Shown piece after piece: positions 1 through 8,953 of a DNA stretch of 64,000 bases. Origin of the DNA: Erythrobacter insulae (GTDB lineage Bacteria > Pseudomonadota > Alphaproteobacteria > Sphingomonadales > Sphingomonadaceae); the NCBI RefSeq assembly GCF_007004095.1, contig NZ_VHJK01000001.1:1740501-1804500 (forward strand), read 5' to 3'. The position numbers and the translations under genes were made by a program. Each line of letters starts with the position of its first letter. Position 1 is the stretch's first letter. Below the pieces are notes generated by a model. It worked only from the letters and a program-made list of their open reading frames with translations, was not told the DNA's origin and made no database searches.

Positions 1-789
1 CTTTCGGCCAATCGCGCCATAAATGCGCGCCGCGGACAGCACGGCCCAGCGGCTGCGAAAGGGTAGACGCGCCGCGCCGACGCGGGCGGCGGCTTCGTGT
101 TTTTCGACCAGCTCGACAAGGCGTTTTGCCATGTCGGCAAGCTCTTTGCGGTGGTGCGGTTTGGTATGCTGGCCCGGCTCGATATCTTGCTCGACCAGCC
201 AGATCATCGGCAGATAACAGCGGCCCACAGCGTCATCTTCGACAATGTCGCGCGCGATATTGGACAACTGGAACGCAAGGCCAAGATCGTTGGCGCGGTC
301 GAGCGTGTCCTGATCTTCGGGATCGACGCCCATAACCACGGCCATCATCACGCCGACGGCACCGGCAACATGGAAACAGTATCGCAACATGTCGCCTTCG
401 CTGCGGGGACGCCAGTCTTCCGCATCGAGCGCGAAGCCCGCGATCACATCTTCGGCCATAGCCGGCGTCAGACCGCATTCTTCCGCCACCACACCCAGCG
501 CATCAAACGCAGGATCGCCGGTCGGCTCGCCTGCAAAGGCTTTGGCTGTGAGTTTGCGGATCAGGTTCAGACGGCTCTCAAGGTCCGATTGATCGCCCAA
601 TTCGCCGCCCATCACTTGATTGTCGGCAATATCGTCGCACTGGCGGCACCACGCATACAGCAGCCAGGCGCGCTCGCGCGTCTCCTCGTCAAACAGGCGC
701 GAGGCTGCGGAGAAACTTTGCGAGCCGACTTTGATTGTGCGGCGTGCGTGCTGGACCAGAGCTTCGCGGTGGGCGGCATCGACTTTCAT
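1..789 (-). CDS. crtB: Phytoene synthase (3' end outside window)
   Basis: Catalyses head-to-head condensation of two geranylgeranyl diphosphates to phytoene, the first committed carotenoid step. Reading the minus strand from the ATG at 789 gives a trans-isoprenyl diphosphate synthase fold: the first Asp-rich motif QCDDIADN near residue 50 and the second motif NIARDIVEDD followed by GRCYLP near residues 165-180. Both metal-binding Asp clusters are intact. The frame stays open to base 1, so the C-terminus is missing. It is the last visible gene of the crtY-crtI-orf-LOG-crtB operon and starts 9 bases after the LOG gene stop, so it is almost certainly co-transcribed. The family assignment is secure. 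Confidence 0.93.
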   Translation of the reverse strand, partial: MKVDAAHREALVQHARRTIKVGSQSFSAASRLFDEETRERAWLLYAWCRQCDDIADNQVMGGELGDQSDLESRLNLIRKLTAKAFAGEPTGDPAFDALGVVAEECGLTPAMAEDVIAGFALDAEDWRPRSEGDMLRYCFHVAGAVGVMMAVVMGVDPEDQDTLDRANDLGLAFQLSNIARDIVEDDAVGRCYLPMIWLVEQDIEPGQHTKPHHRKELADMAKRLVELVEKHEAAARVGAARLPFRSRWAVLSAARIYGAIGRK

Positions 790-798
790 AATGCGTGC

Positions 799-1380
799 TT
801 ACAGCTCTTCCGCCTTCATTTTGAAGATCGGCGTGTGCGGCACATAGGCCGCCATCTTGTCTAGCAGATCGGGCATGGTTTCCGCCGAGATGAGGATGTT
901 CTGGTGGGCGGGCCGAACAAAACCGACCTGAGCCATTTTGGCGTTAAATGCGATCAGATCATCATAGAACCCGAACGCGTTGAGCAAGCCAACCGGATCG
1001 GAGTGATAGCCAAGCTGCGCCCAGCTCATCGCTTCCCACAATTCATCCATCGTGCCCACGCCGCCGGGCAGGGTGATGAAGCCGTCGGAAAGATCGGTGA
1101 ACTTCTGCTTGCGTTCGTGCATTCCCGATACGGAGATCAGCTCGTCGCAATCGTGGTTGGCGACTTCGGCGCGGACCAGGGCTTCGGGGATGATGCCGAT
1201 GACTTCGCCGCCCGCTTCCTTGGCCCCGCGCGCCACTGCGCCCATCAGGCCAAGTTTGCCGCCGCCATAGACGAGCCCGATCCCGCGCGCGGCCAGTTCC
1301 GCCCCGACATCATAGGCAAGCTGGATATAGCGCGGGTCTTCGGGCGAGGCCGAACCGCAATAGACGGCGAGACGTTTCAT
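799..1380 (-). CDS. LOG-family (TIGR00730) nucleotide phosphoribohydrolase
   Basis: The 193-residue Rossmann-like protein carries the LOG signature PGGVGTMDELWE (about residues 95-106) and the upstream GLVYGGGKLGLMG loop. Characterised members cleave the N-glycosidic bond of cytokinin riboside or other nucleoside 5'-monophosphates; many bacterial members act on AMP-like nucleotides, so the substrate here is not known. The start is the ATG at 1380, which overlaps the stop of the preceding gene as ATGA; a longer frame exists upstream but would run into that gene. It sits inside the carotenoid operon between crtI and crtB, with no obvious biochemical reason. Family call firm, physiological role unknown. 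Confidence 0.85.
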   Translation of the reverse strand: MKRLAVYCGSASPEDPRYIQLAYDVGAELAARGIGLVYGGGKLGLMGAVARGAKEAGGEVIGIIPEALVRAEVANHDCDELISVSGMHERKQKFTDLSDGFITLPGGVGTMDELWEAMSWAQLGYHSDPVGLLNAFGFYDDLIAFNAKMAQVGFVRPAHQNILISAETMPDLLDKMAAYVPHTPIFKMKAEEL

Positions 1381-1826
1381 TCGGGGGCTTTCATTGTCCA
1401 GTCTGGGCCGCAAGCGTGCTTGAAAAGGGGCGCGACCCGCGCTTCGTTTTGCGCGTAGACGGGTGTGAATGGCGTTGAAAGGGTCTCTTTCAGGCTGAGC
1501 CTGATGCTAGTGCCTTCTCGCGCGGCGGTGGTGCGATTGACCTCCAAGCCCGATATGGCATTCGCTTGGCAATCAATCGCGATGCGGAAATCCACGATGA
1601 CCGCTGCCTCAATCGGTTCTCCGCGCAGATAACGCACCAGCACGACAGGATATGTCGTGCCCTCGACGTCGCCGGTGCCGCGATAGGCGACATCAAGATA
1701 CGTCGGCACCCCCGATGCGTTTGTCACTTCGACCCACTCGTGCTTGTGCCCCCCAGGCACGAGATCAGACGCAGCCCCGGGCGGGGCCGCAGCGGCAGCC
1801 ACAAGGGTGAGAGCCGACCCGATCAT
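1377..1826 (-). CDS. Secreted protein of unknown function in the crt operon
   Basis: 149 residues. The N-terminus (MIGSALTLVAAAAAPPGAAS) looks like a short signal peptide, pointing to the periplasm. The mature part is probably beta-rich and holds only two cysteines (in AIDCQAN and KHACGPDW), which could form a disulfide. I recognise no family. Its ATG overlaps the crtI stop (ATGA, 1823-1826) and its own stop overlaps the LOG start (ATGA, 1377-1380), so translation is coupled on both sides and it must be made with the carotenoid enzymes. Whether it matters for pigment insertion in the envelope is speculation. Confidence 0.7.
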   Translation of the reverse strand: MIGSALTLVAAAAAPPGAASDLVPGGHKHEWVEVTNASGVPTYLDVAYRGTGDVEGTTYPVVLVRYLRGEPIEAAVIVDFRIAIDCQANAISGLEVNRTTAAREGTSIRLSLKETLSTPFTPVYAQNEARVAPLFKHACGPDWTMKAPE

Positions 1827-3412
1827 ACCGTCGCCTTAACCGCCAAATCCTCCAGCATGATGCCCGCTGTTGCCTTGCCGCTGCCGACCACGCCGGGGAT
1901 GCCTGCGCCCGGGTGGGTGCCTGCGCCGACAAGGTAGAAATTGTCGATCACATCGTCGCGGTTGTGGCCGCGCAAATATGCGCTTTGCCAGAGGACCGGC
2001 TCCAGGCTGAACGCGCTGCCCATATGGGCGTTGAGATCAGCGGAAAAATCGGTCGGAGCATAGCTGAACTTGGTCACGATCCGGTCGTGGATATCCGGGA
2101 TCAGACGGCGGCCAATTTCATCAAGGATCATTTTTTCAAGCTTTGGCCCTTCGACATCCCAGTCGATTGGCATTTTGCCCATATGGGCGACCGGAACAAG
2201 CGCGTAGAATGTGCTCTTGCCTTTGGGTGCCATGCTTGGATCGGTGACAGTCGGGTGGTGCAGGTAGATTGAGAAATCCTGCGGCAGCACGCCGTGTTTG
2301 TAGATGTCATCGACCAGCCCTTTATAACGCGGGCCGAACAGGATCGAGTGATGGGCAATGCCGGGCCATGTGCCTTCAAGACCGAAATGGACCACGAACA
2401 GCGAAGGCGAATAGCTTTTGCGGGCGAGCGATTTTGCGTATTTCGGGCCGCGCGCTGATTCCGACAGCAGATCTTTGTAAGAATGCATGATGTCGGCATT
2501 GGAAGCGACGGCGTCAAAACGCTCTTTCCAACCGCTGATCGTTTCAACTTCGGTGGCTTTGGTGCCGACCGTGTGAACCTGCTTTACTGCATCGCCGATG
2601 CGCATGGTTCCGCCCAGCCGTTCGAAATGGCGCACCATTCCTGCGATCAGACGGTTGGTGCCGCCGCGCGCCCACCAGACACCGCCGTCTTTTTCCAGTT
2701 TGTGGATCAGTGCATAAATCGCGGATGTCTTCATCGGGCTGCCGCCGACCAACAGCGTGTGGAAGCTGAAGGCTTCGCGCAGACGCTCGTCCTGAATGTA
2801 GCTGGCGACCATGCTGTAAACGCTGCGCCATGCCTGTTTCTTGACCAAAGCGGGCGCCGCTTTCAGCATACTCTTGAAATCGAGGAACGGTATATGGCCC
2901 AGCTTTACATAGCCTTCTTCATAGACGCCTGCGGCATATTCCAGGAAGCGCTGGTATCCGATCACGTCATCGGGATTAAGCTTGGCGATCTCTGCATACA
3001 GTTCTTCTTCGACGTTCGAATAATCGAAATTCGTGCCGTCGGGCCAATTCAAACGGTAGAACGGGTGAACCTTCATCAGCTCGACATCCTCGGCGATGTC
3101 GTGGCCGGTCAGTTCCCACAGCTCTTTAAGGCAGGGCGGGTCGGTGATGACCGTGGGCCCCGCGTCAAAGGTGAAGCCGTCTTTTTCCCAGTAATAGGCG
3201 CGGCCGCCGGGCTTGTCGCGCGATTCAACGACAGTTGTCTTGATCCCGTGCGATTGCAGCCGAAGGGCCAAGGCCATGCCGCCAAATCCGGCACCGATCA
3301 CGCAGACGCTTTTGCCTGCGTATTTTTCTGCCATGGCAGGATTGATGCCTTTGCCGCCAGTTTTTGACAGACCTAAATCGAGCTTGGCATCTTGCGTAAT
3401 TGGGGCGTTCAT
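1823..3412 (-). CDS. crtI: Phytoene desaturase
   Basis: FAD-dependent desaturase converting phytoene to lycopene or neurosporene. 529 residues from the ATG at 3412. The N-terminal dinucleotide-binding motif VIGAGFGGMALALRLQS starts near residue 38, followed by the ESRDKPGGRA segment; the C-terminal bacterial-type phytoene dehydrogenase signature GAGTHPGAGIPGVVGSG lies near residue 500. The chosen ATG overlaps the crtY stop (ATGA at 3409-3412); a longer in-frame reading would sit inside crtY. The length matches CrtI. The number of desaturation steps cannot be told from sequence alone. Confidence 0.95.
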   Translation of the reverse strand: MNAPITQDAKLDLGLSKTGGKGINPAMAEKYAGKSVCVIGAGFGGMALALRLQSHGIKTTVVESRDKPGGRAYYWEKDGFTFDAGPTVITDPPCLKELWELTGHDIAEDVELMKVHPFYRLNWPDGTNFDYSNVEEELYAEIAKLNPDDVIGYQRFLEYAAGVYEEGYVKLGHIPFLDFKSMLKAAPALVKKQAWRSVYSMVASYIQDERLREAFSFHTLLVGGSPMKTSAIYALIHKLEKDGGVWWARGGTNRLIAGMVRHFERLGGTMRIGDAVKQVHTVGTKATEVETISGWKERFDAVASNADIMHSYKDLLSESARGPKYAKSLARKSYSPSLFVVHFGLEGTWPGIAHHSILFGPRYKGLVDDIYKHGVLPQDFSIYLHHPTVTDPSMAPKGKSTFYALVPVAHMGKMPIDWDVEGPKLEKMILDEIGRRLIPDIHDRIVTKFSYAPTDFSADLNAHMGSAFSLEPVLWQSAYLRGHNRDDVIDNFYLVGAGTHPGAGIPGVVGSGKATAGIMLEDLAVKATV

Positions 3413-4665
3413 GCCGTTTTCTCCGGTTTTAGGGGCTTGCCCCGCTTGAACATCGCAGTCATTGCGCGCGGGATAGATACGGGCGGATCGCCCCACAGGA
3501 CGCGTACCCTGTCAAATCCAGTGGAACGCGCAGCATAGAACCGCTCGATCAGGCCTTCGCGCAGACCATAGAACCTTTGGAATACGTTTACGCGGCGCTC
3601 TGGTTTCGCAGCAAAGAAGAGAAATCTTCCCAGCAGGCGATAAAAGCCGGTTTTGCGCCAATGCGTTCGCGCGCGCGATTCCATCATCGCGGCCAGCTGC
3701 GGGCCCGGCAAATCGGCTTCTTTAGCGATGGCTAAAGCGTTTTCGACCGCCATGGGCATGGTGTAACTGGTGAGCGGGTGAACAAATCCGCCGCGTGCGC
3801 CAGCGATCGCTACGCCCTCAATCCGCACTTCATCCTGATACGCGGGAAAGTTGCCGCCGGTGAGCACCGGCAGAACACCGCTTTCATGGCCCAGAATGGC
3901 GCTGTCTTTCCACCCGTTCGAACGGGCATAGGCATCAATGCGCGATGATAGCGCGCTGCGATCAAGCTGCGGATCATCGGCGTAATAGGTGTCTTCGACA
4001 AAAACATCATGCGCGCCAAGCGGCAGGACATAGACAAACCGGTATGCGCCGCCATTGCCGTGCGGGGCGAGCTGTTCGACCGTGGCATCCATGATGATGG
4101 GGCGTTCCACGCCGTGCGCCTCTTCCAGCTTCATATGGCGGCCCAGGAATACCTGCCACCCGCCATTCAGATGTTCGCTGGTGGTAAAGCTGCGGCAGTC
4201 GATAACGGTTCGGGCGTTGATGCGCGTGCCATCATCCAGATCGACGCCGCGCGCATCAATGGCGGTGGCCCGGCGGCCCAGATACAATGTTCCTTCGGGC
4301 AGCATACGGGACAGCCGTTCATGAAAATCGACCGACGAAAGCGAACGATATCCGGTTTTCAGATTGCGCTGATACTTGGGAAAGCGGACGTCATAGCCTT
4401 CATCCCATCCGGCTTTCCGAAAAGACGAAAGCAACGCACGACCTGCTTCGGAAAGGTCGCTGGAAAACCAGCTCCAACGGTGATTGCCGCCCAGCGTTTT
4501 TCCGCCTTCGATCAAGGCGATACGGAATTCAGGCCGGGCCTGATGGAGCGCAAGCGCGATCAGGCCGCCAGATAGCCCTCCGCCGATAATTGCGACATCA
4601 TGGGTCGTGGAAGGCGCGGTTTCATGGCCAGAAGCGTGGCCAGAAGCGTGAAGTGAATCGTTCAT
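3409..4665 (-). CDS. crtY: Lycopene beta-cyclase
   Basis: Cyclises lycopene ends to beta-ionone rings, giving beta-carotene, the precursor of the hydroxylated carotenoids usual in this group. 418 residues from the ATG at 4665. The FAD/NAD motif IIGGGLSGGLIALALHQ is near residue 25, with the typical NHRWSWF segment of bacterial CrtY shortly after and ARGGFVHPLTSYTMPMA toward the C-terminus. An upstream in-frame ATG would add 19 residues without similarity to the family, so the inner start is preferred. A short ASGHASGH duplication lies at the N-terminus. First gene of the operon; its promoter must lie in 4666-4831, shared with the divergent mipA-like gene. Confidence 0.93.
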   Translation of the reverse strand: MNDSLHASGHASGHETAPSTTHDVAIIGGGLSGGLIALALHQARPEFRIALIEGGKTLGGNHRWSWFSSDLSEAGRALLSSFRKAGWDEGYDVRFPKYQRNLKTGYRSLSSVDFHERLSRMLPEGTLYLGRRATAIDARGVDLDDGTRINARTVIDCRSFTTSEHLNGGWQVFLGRHMKLEEAHGVERPIIMDATVEQLAPHGNGGAYRFVYVLPLGAHDVFVEDTYYADDPQLDRSALSSRIDAYARSNGWKDSAILGHESGVLPVLTGGNFPAYQDEVRIEGVAIAGARGGFVHPLTSYTMPMAVENALAIAKEADLPGPQLAAMMESRARTHWRKTGFYRLLGRFLFFAAKPERRVNVFQRFYGLREGLIERFYAARSTGFDRVRVLWGDPPVSIPRAMTAMFKRGKPLKPEKTA

Positions 4666-4831
4666 CTTTGCTTGCCCTAGTGGACAGACCCCCGCTCGGC
4701 AATGCATCGCCGCGCAGATCAAGCGTCTATGCTATGGTTTTGAGAGTCGAGATGGCAGCCCGTCCCCGAAAACGTAACCGTTTGACACAATTCGGGAAAC
4801 GAAACCGCCCAGCAAACGTAAATTGAGTGTT
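4666..4831. promoter_or_regulatory. Divergent promoter region between crtY and the OmpV-like gene
   Basis: 166 non-coding bases separate two diverging starts, so both promoters must lie here. I looked for the light/oxygen repressor pattern TGT-N12-ACA and for EcfG-type GGAAC/CGTT sites and found neither. The stretch near 4770-4820 is AT-richer than its surroundings and is the likely core promoter area. No specific regulator site is claimed. Confidence 0.5.
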
Positions 4832-5821
4832 ATGAAAAAATCAATCGCCCCTGCCTTTGTCCGCTCTTCTCACCTGCCTCGCGGGGTGATTGCTTTTGCG
4901 GGCGTGATCGGCCTTGTCTGTTCAGCTCCGGCCTACGCCGATGAAGGTTCAGAAAACGAAGGCAGCCCGGCTGAAGGCGAAGGACAGCAGGATCCACAAA
5001 ATGCGGGCACGCCCCCGGACAGCGGCGGGCCGCCGCCGGGGATCATGGCCGACAGTGTGTTTGACGACACCTGGATCACGGTGGGCATGGGCGCGGGATT
5101 GGTGCCGAGCTATTCGGGATCGGACGACTATGTCTTCTTCCCGTTGCCATTGATCGTTGGCCGTGTTGGCGGGATCGGGATCACGCCGAACGGTCCGGGC
5201 TTCAACCTTAATGTGTTGTCCCAGCCGCCCGGCGATGCTCCGTCGCAAACCAGTATTTCTTTCGGCCCGACTTTCCGGTTCCGCAATGACCGTGCTGGCC
5301 AGATCGAAGACCCCGTGGTTGAGCTGGCCGGGGATTTGGAAACCGCAATCGAAGTAGGCGTGCAGGGCGGTGTGAGCTTTCCCGGCGTGCTCAACCGGTT
5401 TGATCAGCTGACCCTTTCCACCGCCGTGCGATGGGACATTCTGGGCGCGCATGATGGCATGTTGATCGAACCTGGCATCGGATATTTCTCTCCGCTGGGC
5501 CGGGGCGCGGCAGTCCAGATCATCGGCAGCGCGAGCTTTGTCGATGATAGTTTTGCCGATTATTATTATACTGTGACACCGGCCCAAAGCGCGGCGACAG
5601 GTCTGCCGGAATACACCGCCGATGGCGGGCTCAACAGCATTGGCGCGACAGCGATCGCAACGATTGATCTGGATGGCAATGTGCTGAACGGCGGGTTGAA
5701 TGTATTTATGGTCGGCGGTTATTCACGCCTGATGGGCGATGCGGCCAATACGCCGTTTACAAACCAGCGCGGCAGCGCGGATCAGTTTATCGGCGGCATT
5801 GGATTGGGATATACGTTTTAG
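4832..5821 (+). CDS. MipA/OmpV family outer-membrane protein
   Basis: 329 residues. A basic N-terminus and hydrophobic segment ending SAPAYADE form a signal peptide, followed by a low-complexity acidic and Gly/Pro linker (residues about 38-70) and then the family core beginning DTWITVGMGAGLVPSYSG, with FFPLPLIVGRVGG and the C-terminal aromatic end GLGYTF expected for an outer-membrane barrel. The family includes the MltA-interacting scaffold MipA and OmpV porins. The ATG at 4832 is chosen because the lysines and hydrophobic stretch follow directly. The Glu/Gly-rich insert before the barrel is longer than usual. Confidence 0.82.
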   Translation: MKKSIAPAFVRSSHLPRGVIAFAGVIGLVCSAPAYADEGSENEGSPAEGEGQQDPQNAGTPPDSGGPPPGIMADSVFDDTWITVGMGAGLVPSYSGSDDYVFFPLPLIVGRVGGIGITPNGPGFNLNVLSQPPGDAPSQTSISFGPTFRFRNDRAGQIEDPVVELAGDLETAIEVGVQGGVSFPGVLNRFDQLTLSTAVRWDILGAHDGMLIEPGIGYFSPLGRGAAVQIIGSASFVDDSFADYYYTVTPAQSAATGLPEYTADGGLNSIGATAIATIDLDGNVLNGGLNVFMVGGYSRLMGDAANTPFTNQRGSADQFIGGIGLGYTF

Positions 5822-5884
5822 CGCCAGAGCGTTTGCCCGCCAGAGCGTTTACCCGGTTGGCGCGGGCCAAGCATTCGGGCCAAG
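5822..5884. other. Short convergent gap with duplicated 12-mer
   Basis: The gap between two convergent genes holds the sequence GCCAGAGCGTTT twice, at 5823-5834 and 5839-5850. No clear hairpin terminator was seen. Confidence 0.4.
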
Positions 5885-6601
5885 CTATTCGGCAAACCGT
5901 TCTGCAAAAAATGCCTCAGCCAGCGCTTCCAATTCGGCCGCTTCATCAGGCAAGAGCGGTTCGTTTTCGTAAACGGTGCGCACGGCAACGATTTTCGGGT
6001 TTAGCTGTTCAAACTTCCTCAAAGCGGCGCTTTCCAGCAATTTGCGGGCGATCTCGCCGCGTTCCTCTCCGCTTAGCTGAACCGCGCCCGTTGCCGCTGC
6101 GCTGGCAATATCCTTGTTCACCTGTGCTTCGGTAATCGGCGCATCGCTCTCAATACCTGAAAGCGTGCTGTCCGGCGCAAAATTGGTGGAAATATTCCCA
6201 AGCAAACGCTGCATCACATCAGTACGGTAATGCGCCGCGACTTCGGCGGCTTCTGCATCTGTGAGCTCGCGCCGAAACAGGTCGATCATGTCCAGTTTCA
6301 TCGCGGCGTTCGACCGGGCCATGGTCTTTGCAAAGATCGGACGCAGCGCCGAGACATAATCTTTGATAAGACCCGGACTGATCGCTTCGAGTTCGATGAA
6401 TTGCGGCAGGCGAGCATATTCCCGGCGGATCGCCTCCATGCTGTTTTCCAGAATGGTATCCTGATCAATTCCCGACTGGATCGCAGCATACAAGTCGGCA
6501 TGGGGATCATCATTATCTTGCGCCAACGCTGGCAGATGCAGCGCCGCAAATAGCGCAGCGATGATCGCCAGCATGGCCAGACGGACGCGGTGGTATGTCA
6601 T
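5885..6601 (-). CDS. Secreted DUF2059-type protein
   Basis: 238 residues with a signal peptide ending LPALAQDND and a mostly alpha-helical mature part. The helical pattern with MIDLFRRELTDAEAAEVAAHY matches the DUF2059 type of periplasmic proteins, whose function is unknown. The C-terminus is acidic and helical (LPDEAAELEALAEAFFAERF). It is monocistronic: convergent with the OmpV-like gene on the left, and separated by a strong terminator from the S9 peptidase on the right. Family call is by pattern only. Confidence 0.65.
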   Translation of the reverse strand: MTYHRVRLAMLAIIAALFAALHLPALAQDNDDPHADLYAAIQSGIDQDTILENSMEAIRREYARLPQFIELEAISPGLIKDYVSALRPIFAKTMARSNAAMKLDMIDLFRRELTDAEAAEVAAHYRTDVMQRLLGNISTNFAPDSTLSGIESDAPITEAQVNKDIASAAATGAVQLSGEERGEIARKLLESAALRKFEQLNPKIVAVRTVYENEPLLPDEAAELEALAEAFFAERFAE

Positions 6602-6657
6602 GCTTGCTCCCTATAACCGGGATCGCGATAGCTCCGCTTGGTGTTTGATAGCAAAAG

Positions 6658-6699
6658 AAAAAAGGGCCCGCGCAGCTTCACCTACGCGGGCCCTTTTCA
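6658..6699 (-). terminator. Rho-independent terminator of the S9 peptidase gene
   Basis: Perfect 12-base arms AAAGGGCCCGCG (6661-6672) and CGCGGGCCCTTT (6685-6696) with a 12-base loop. Read on the minus strand the hairpin is followed by a T-run, directly downstream of the peptidase stop at 6721. It also isolates the DUF2059 gene from read-through. Confidence 0.88.
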
Positions 6700-6720
6700 A
6701 TCGGTTAAAGGATCAAGCGA

Positions 6721-8799
6721 TTAATCCTCGTTATCGGTATCCTTGGCTTTTGCGCCTTTTGCGCCGTCGGCAAGCTGCGGACGGGTGCCCGGCATTTCAG
6801 CGCGGCGATCACCGGTTTTAAGATAGGTGTCGAACCATTCCATCATGCGCAGGTTAAAGTCATACCGGCCTGCCGCCAGACGGTTGCCGTGGCCTTCGCC
6901 TGGATAAAACACGAGGCGGCTCGGCACGTCGGGCTTGCGCACTTTGAGCGAGCGATACAGCTCAAGGCTTTGGCCCGGATCGACACGGGTGTCTTCTTCA
7001 CCGTGCAGGATCAGGATCGGTGTGTTCGATTTGTCCACGTGATAGATTGGCGAGACTTCGAGCATCGCCAACCAATCGTCCCACGGCCATTTGCGGCTGT
7101 GCACGTTGTACATTTCATACGGAATGTCGCCGGTGCCAAACTTGGATACCTGATTGGAAATACCAACCGACATCACTGCCGCAGCGTATTCATCCGAATG
7201 GTATGTCGCGCCCCATGCGCTGGCATAACCGCCATACGAACCGCCGGTGATACCGGTGCGATCCGCGTCGGTGATGCCATCGGCCACCAATGCTTTTTTC
7301 GCATCGACAATGTCGCGGAATTCAGGATCGGTGTAGCGGCCCTGATGCTGTTTGGAGAAGTCCACCCCGTATCCGGTCGAACCGCGATAGTTGGGCAGGA
7401 ATACGGCGTAACCCTGACCCGCGGCAACTTGACCCGGTTTGGAATAGGCAGTGTTCCAGCCATTGGTGTCATGCGCCTCTGGTCCGCCGTGCACGTTCAT
7501 GATGGTTGGCGCTCCGCCCGAAGGCACGCCGCCCACTGGCAGGATCAGAACGCCTTCGACCTGCTGGCCATCGGTGGCGGTGAATGTGTAGGTGCGCTGT
7601 TCGCCAAACGTGATTTCGGAAAGCCAGTCATTGTGGTTCGTCCAGCGATCGAATGTGCCATTGTTCCAAACGAACATTTCGCTCGGATGCAGCGGGCTGT
7701 CTGCGCGCACGGCCAGCTTGCCGCCTGCCGCTTCGACGCCGGTCAGCACAAGCGCGCCCGGATCAATTTCCTCGGCGACGCTGCCATCGGCGTTGTACAG
7801 GCGCAGGCGTGACTGCGCGCCGATATCAACTGTCACGGCGAGCCGGCCATCGGCCAGCCATTCCGCGTCAGTCGCAGCTTCGGCAGCGCCAGCATTGAGC
7901 GCGCGAAACGCGCCGGTCGCAGTGTCCACGAGGTGCAGCGTGGTTGCCGCCGGATCGTTCATATCAACGCCTGCGATCAGAGACAGCTGCGAACCATCAG
8001 GCGAAATCTCGACATCGCCGATCTTGCCCGGTGTTTTGACCACGGCGCGGATATTGCCTGTCGCCAGATCAACGATGTTCACACGCTTTTGGGTGTAGCT
8101 GTCATCGACCAGCGGGCTTGGCGTCGTGTCGATCGTCGCAAAGGTGCCGTCGGGCGCGATGTCAAACGCGCTGACATAGCCGGGGATGGCGATTTCTGTC
8201 GGTTCGTCGTCCACTTCCATACCCGCTTTGGCGACAAACATGCGCGCCGGGCGGAATTCTTCTTCGTATATGCGCGCGTTAAAGCCTGCTTTGCTCTGCG
8301 TGGTGCGCTGTTTGTCTTCGCCGGCTCCGGCCAGCATGTAGATAAGGCTGCCGTCCGGGCTGAATTCATACGAGCGAACACCGGTATCCTTCACAGCGGC
8401 AAGTTTGCGATAGGTGCCGCCATCGACAGGGATGCCCCAGACCGCAGTGTCTTCATCACCCTTTGACCACAGGAATGTGACCATCGTTCCATCGGGTGAG
8501 AATGCGACGCCGCGTGGGCTGATATCATCGGGCAGATATGCGCGCGCGGTGTCAGGCGCGGTTGCCACTTTCAATTCGGACTGGAAGCTGCCGTTCTTTT
8601 CGCCCGTCGTTACGTCGGGCAGGCTCGATGTGGTGTAGGCGATGCGGGTGCCATCGGGAGAGATTGCCATGGCGCCGACGCTTTCGAGCTTGGCGACATC
8701 TTCGGGTGTCATCGGACGGGCTTGCGCTGTCGCAGCAAGTGATGCCCCGGCGAGCAGCGTCGCGGTTAGAGCGAGCGGTTTGACGATCTGTTGGATCAT
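6721..8799 (-). CDS. Exported S9 family peptidase (prolyl oligopeptidase/acylaminoacyl type)
   Basis: 692 residues. Signal peptide (ending ATAQARP), an N-terminal beta-propeller of WD40-like PD40 repeats (repeated SPDGT motifs up to about residue 400) and a C-terminal alpha/beta hydrolase. The nucleophile elbow GGSYGGYA places the serine at residue 521; the acid is in HGEEDTRVDPGQS and the histidine in PGEGHGNR. It hydrolyses small peptides, probably in the periplasm. A lysine- and aspartate-rich tail (KGAKAKDTDNED) ends the protein. It diverges from the amidohydrolase operon across 8800-8953, suggesting a shared peptide or dipeptide theme. Confidence 0.9.
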   Translation of the reverse strand: MIQQIVKPLALTATLLAGASLAATAQARPMTPEDVAKLESVGAMAISPDGTRIAYTTSSLPDVTTGEKNGSFQSELKVATAPDTARAYLPDDISPRGVAFSPDGTMVTFLWSKGDEDTAVWGIPVDGGTYRKLAAVKDTGVRSYEFSPDGSLIYMLAGAGEDKQRTTQSKAGFNARIYEEEFRPARMFVAKAGMEVDDEPTEIAIPGYVSAFDIAPDGTFATIDTTPSPLVDDSYTQKRVNIVDLATGNIRAVVKTPGKIGDVEISPDGSQLSLIAGVDMNDPAATTLHLVDTATGAFRALNAGAAEAATDAEWLADGRLAVTVDIGAQSRLRLYNADGSVAEEIDPGALVLTGVEAAGGKLAVRADSPLHPSEMFVWNNGTFDRWTNHNDWLSEITFGEQRTYTFTATDGQQVEGVLILPVGGVPSGGAPTIMNVHGGPEAHDTNGWNTAYSKPGQVAAGQGYAVFLPNYRGSTGYGVDFSKQHQGRYTDPEFRDIVDAKKALVADGITDADRTGITGGSYGGYASAWGATYHSDEYAAAVMSVGISNQVSKFGTGDIPYEMYNVHSRKWPWDDWLAMLEVSPIYHVDKSNTPILILHGEEDTRVDPGQSLELYRSLKVRKPDVPSRLVFYPGEGHGNRLAAGRYDFNLRMMEWFDTYLKTGDRRAEMPGTRPQLADGAKGAKAKDTDNED

Positions 8800-8953
8800 G
8801 AAAAAGTTGTCCCTGGTTGGTTGATTCTTGCTTGGATTAATAACGAATGGCGACTGTATGGCAAATGAAGCGTTTCTGGCTCTGTGCTGCCCCTTCGTGC
8901 TTGTGCTGCGCCCGGTTGCGCGGCATCAAGAGCGCGAAGGGGGAGATGTACCA

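Noticed and set aside
2483..3367. 294-codon plus-strand frame antisense to crtI
   Set aside because: Lies wholly within crtI, composition follows its reverse strand, no motif; a shadow frame.
4666..4831. PpsR/CrtJ-type TGT-N12-ACA operator upstream of crtY
   Set aside because: No site with the right spacing was found on either strand.
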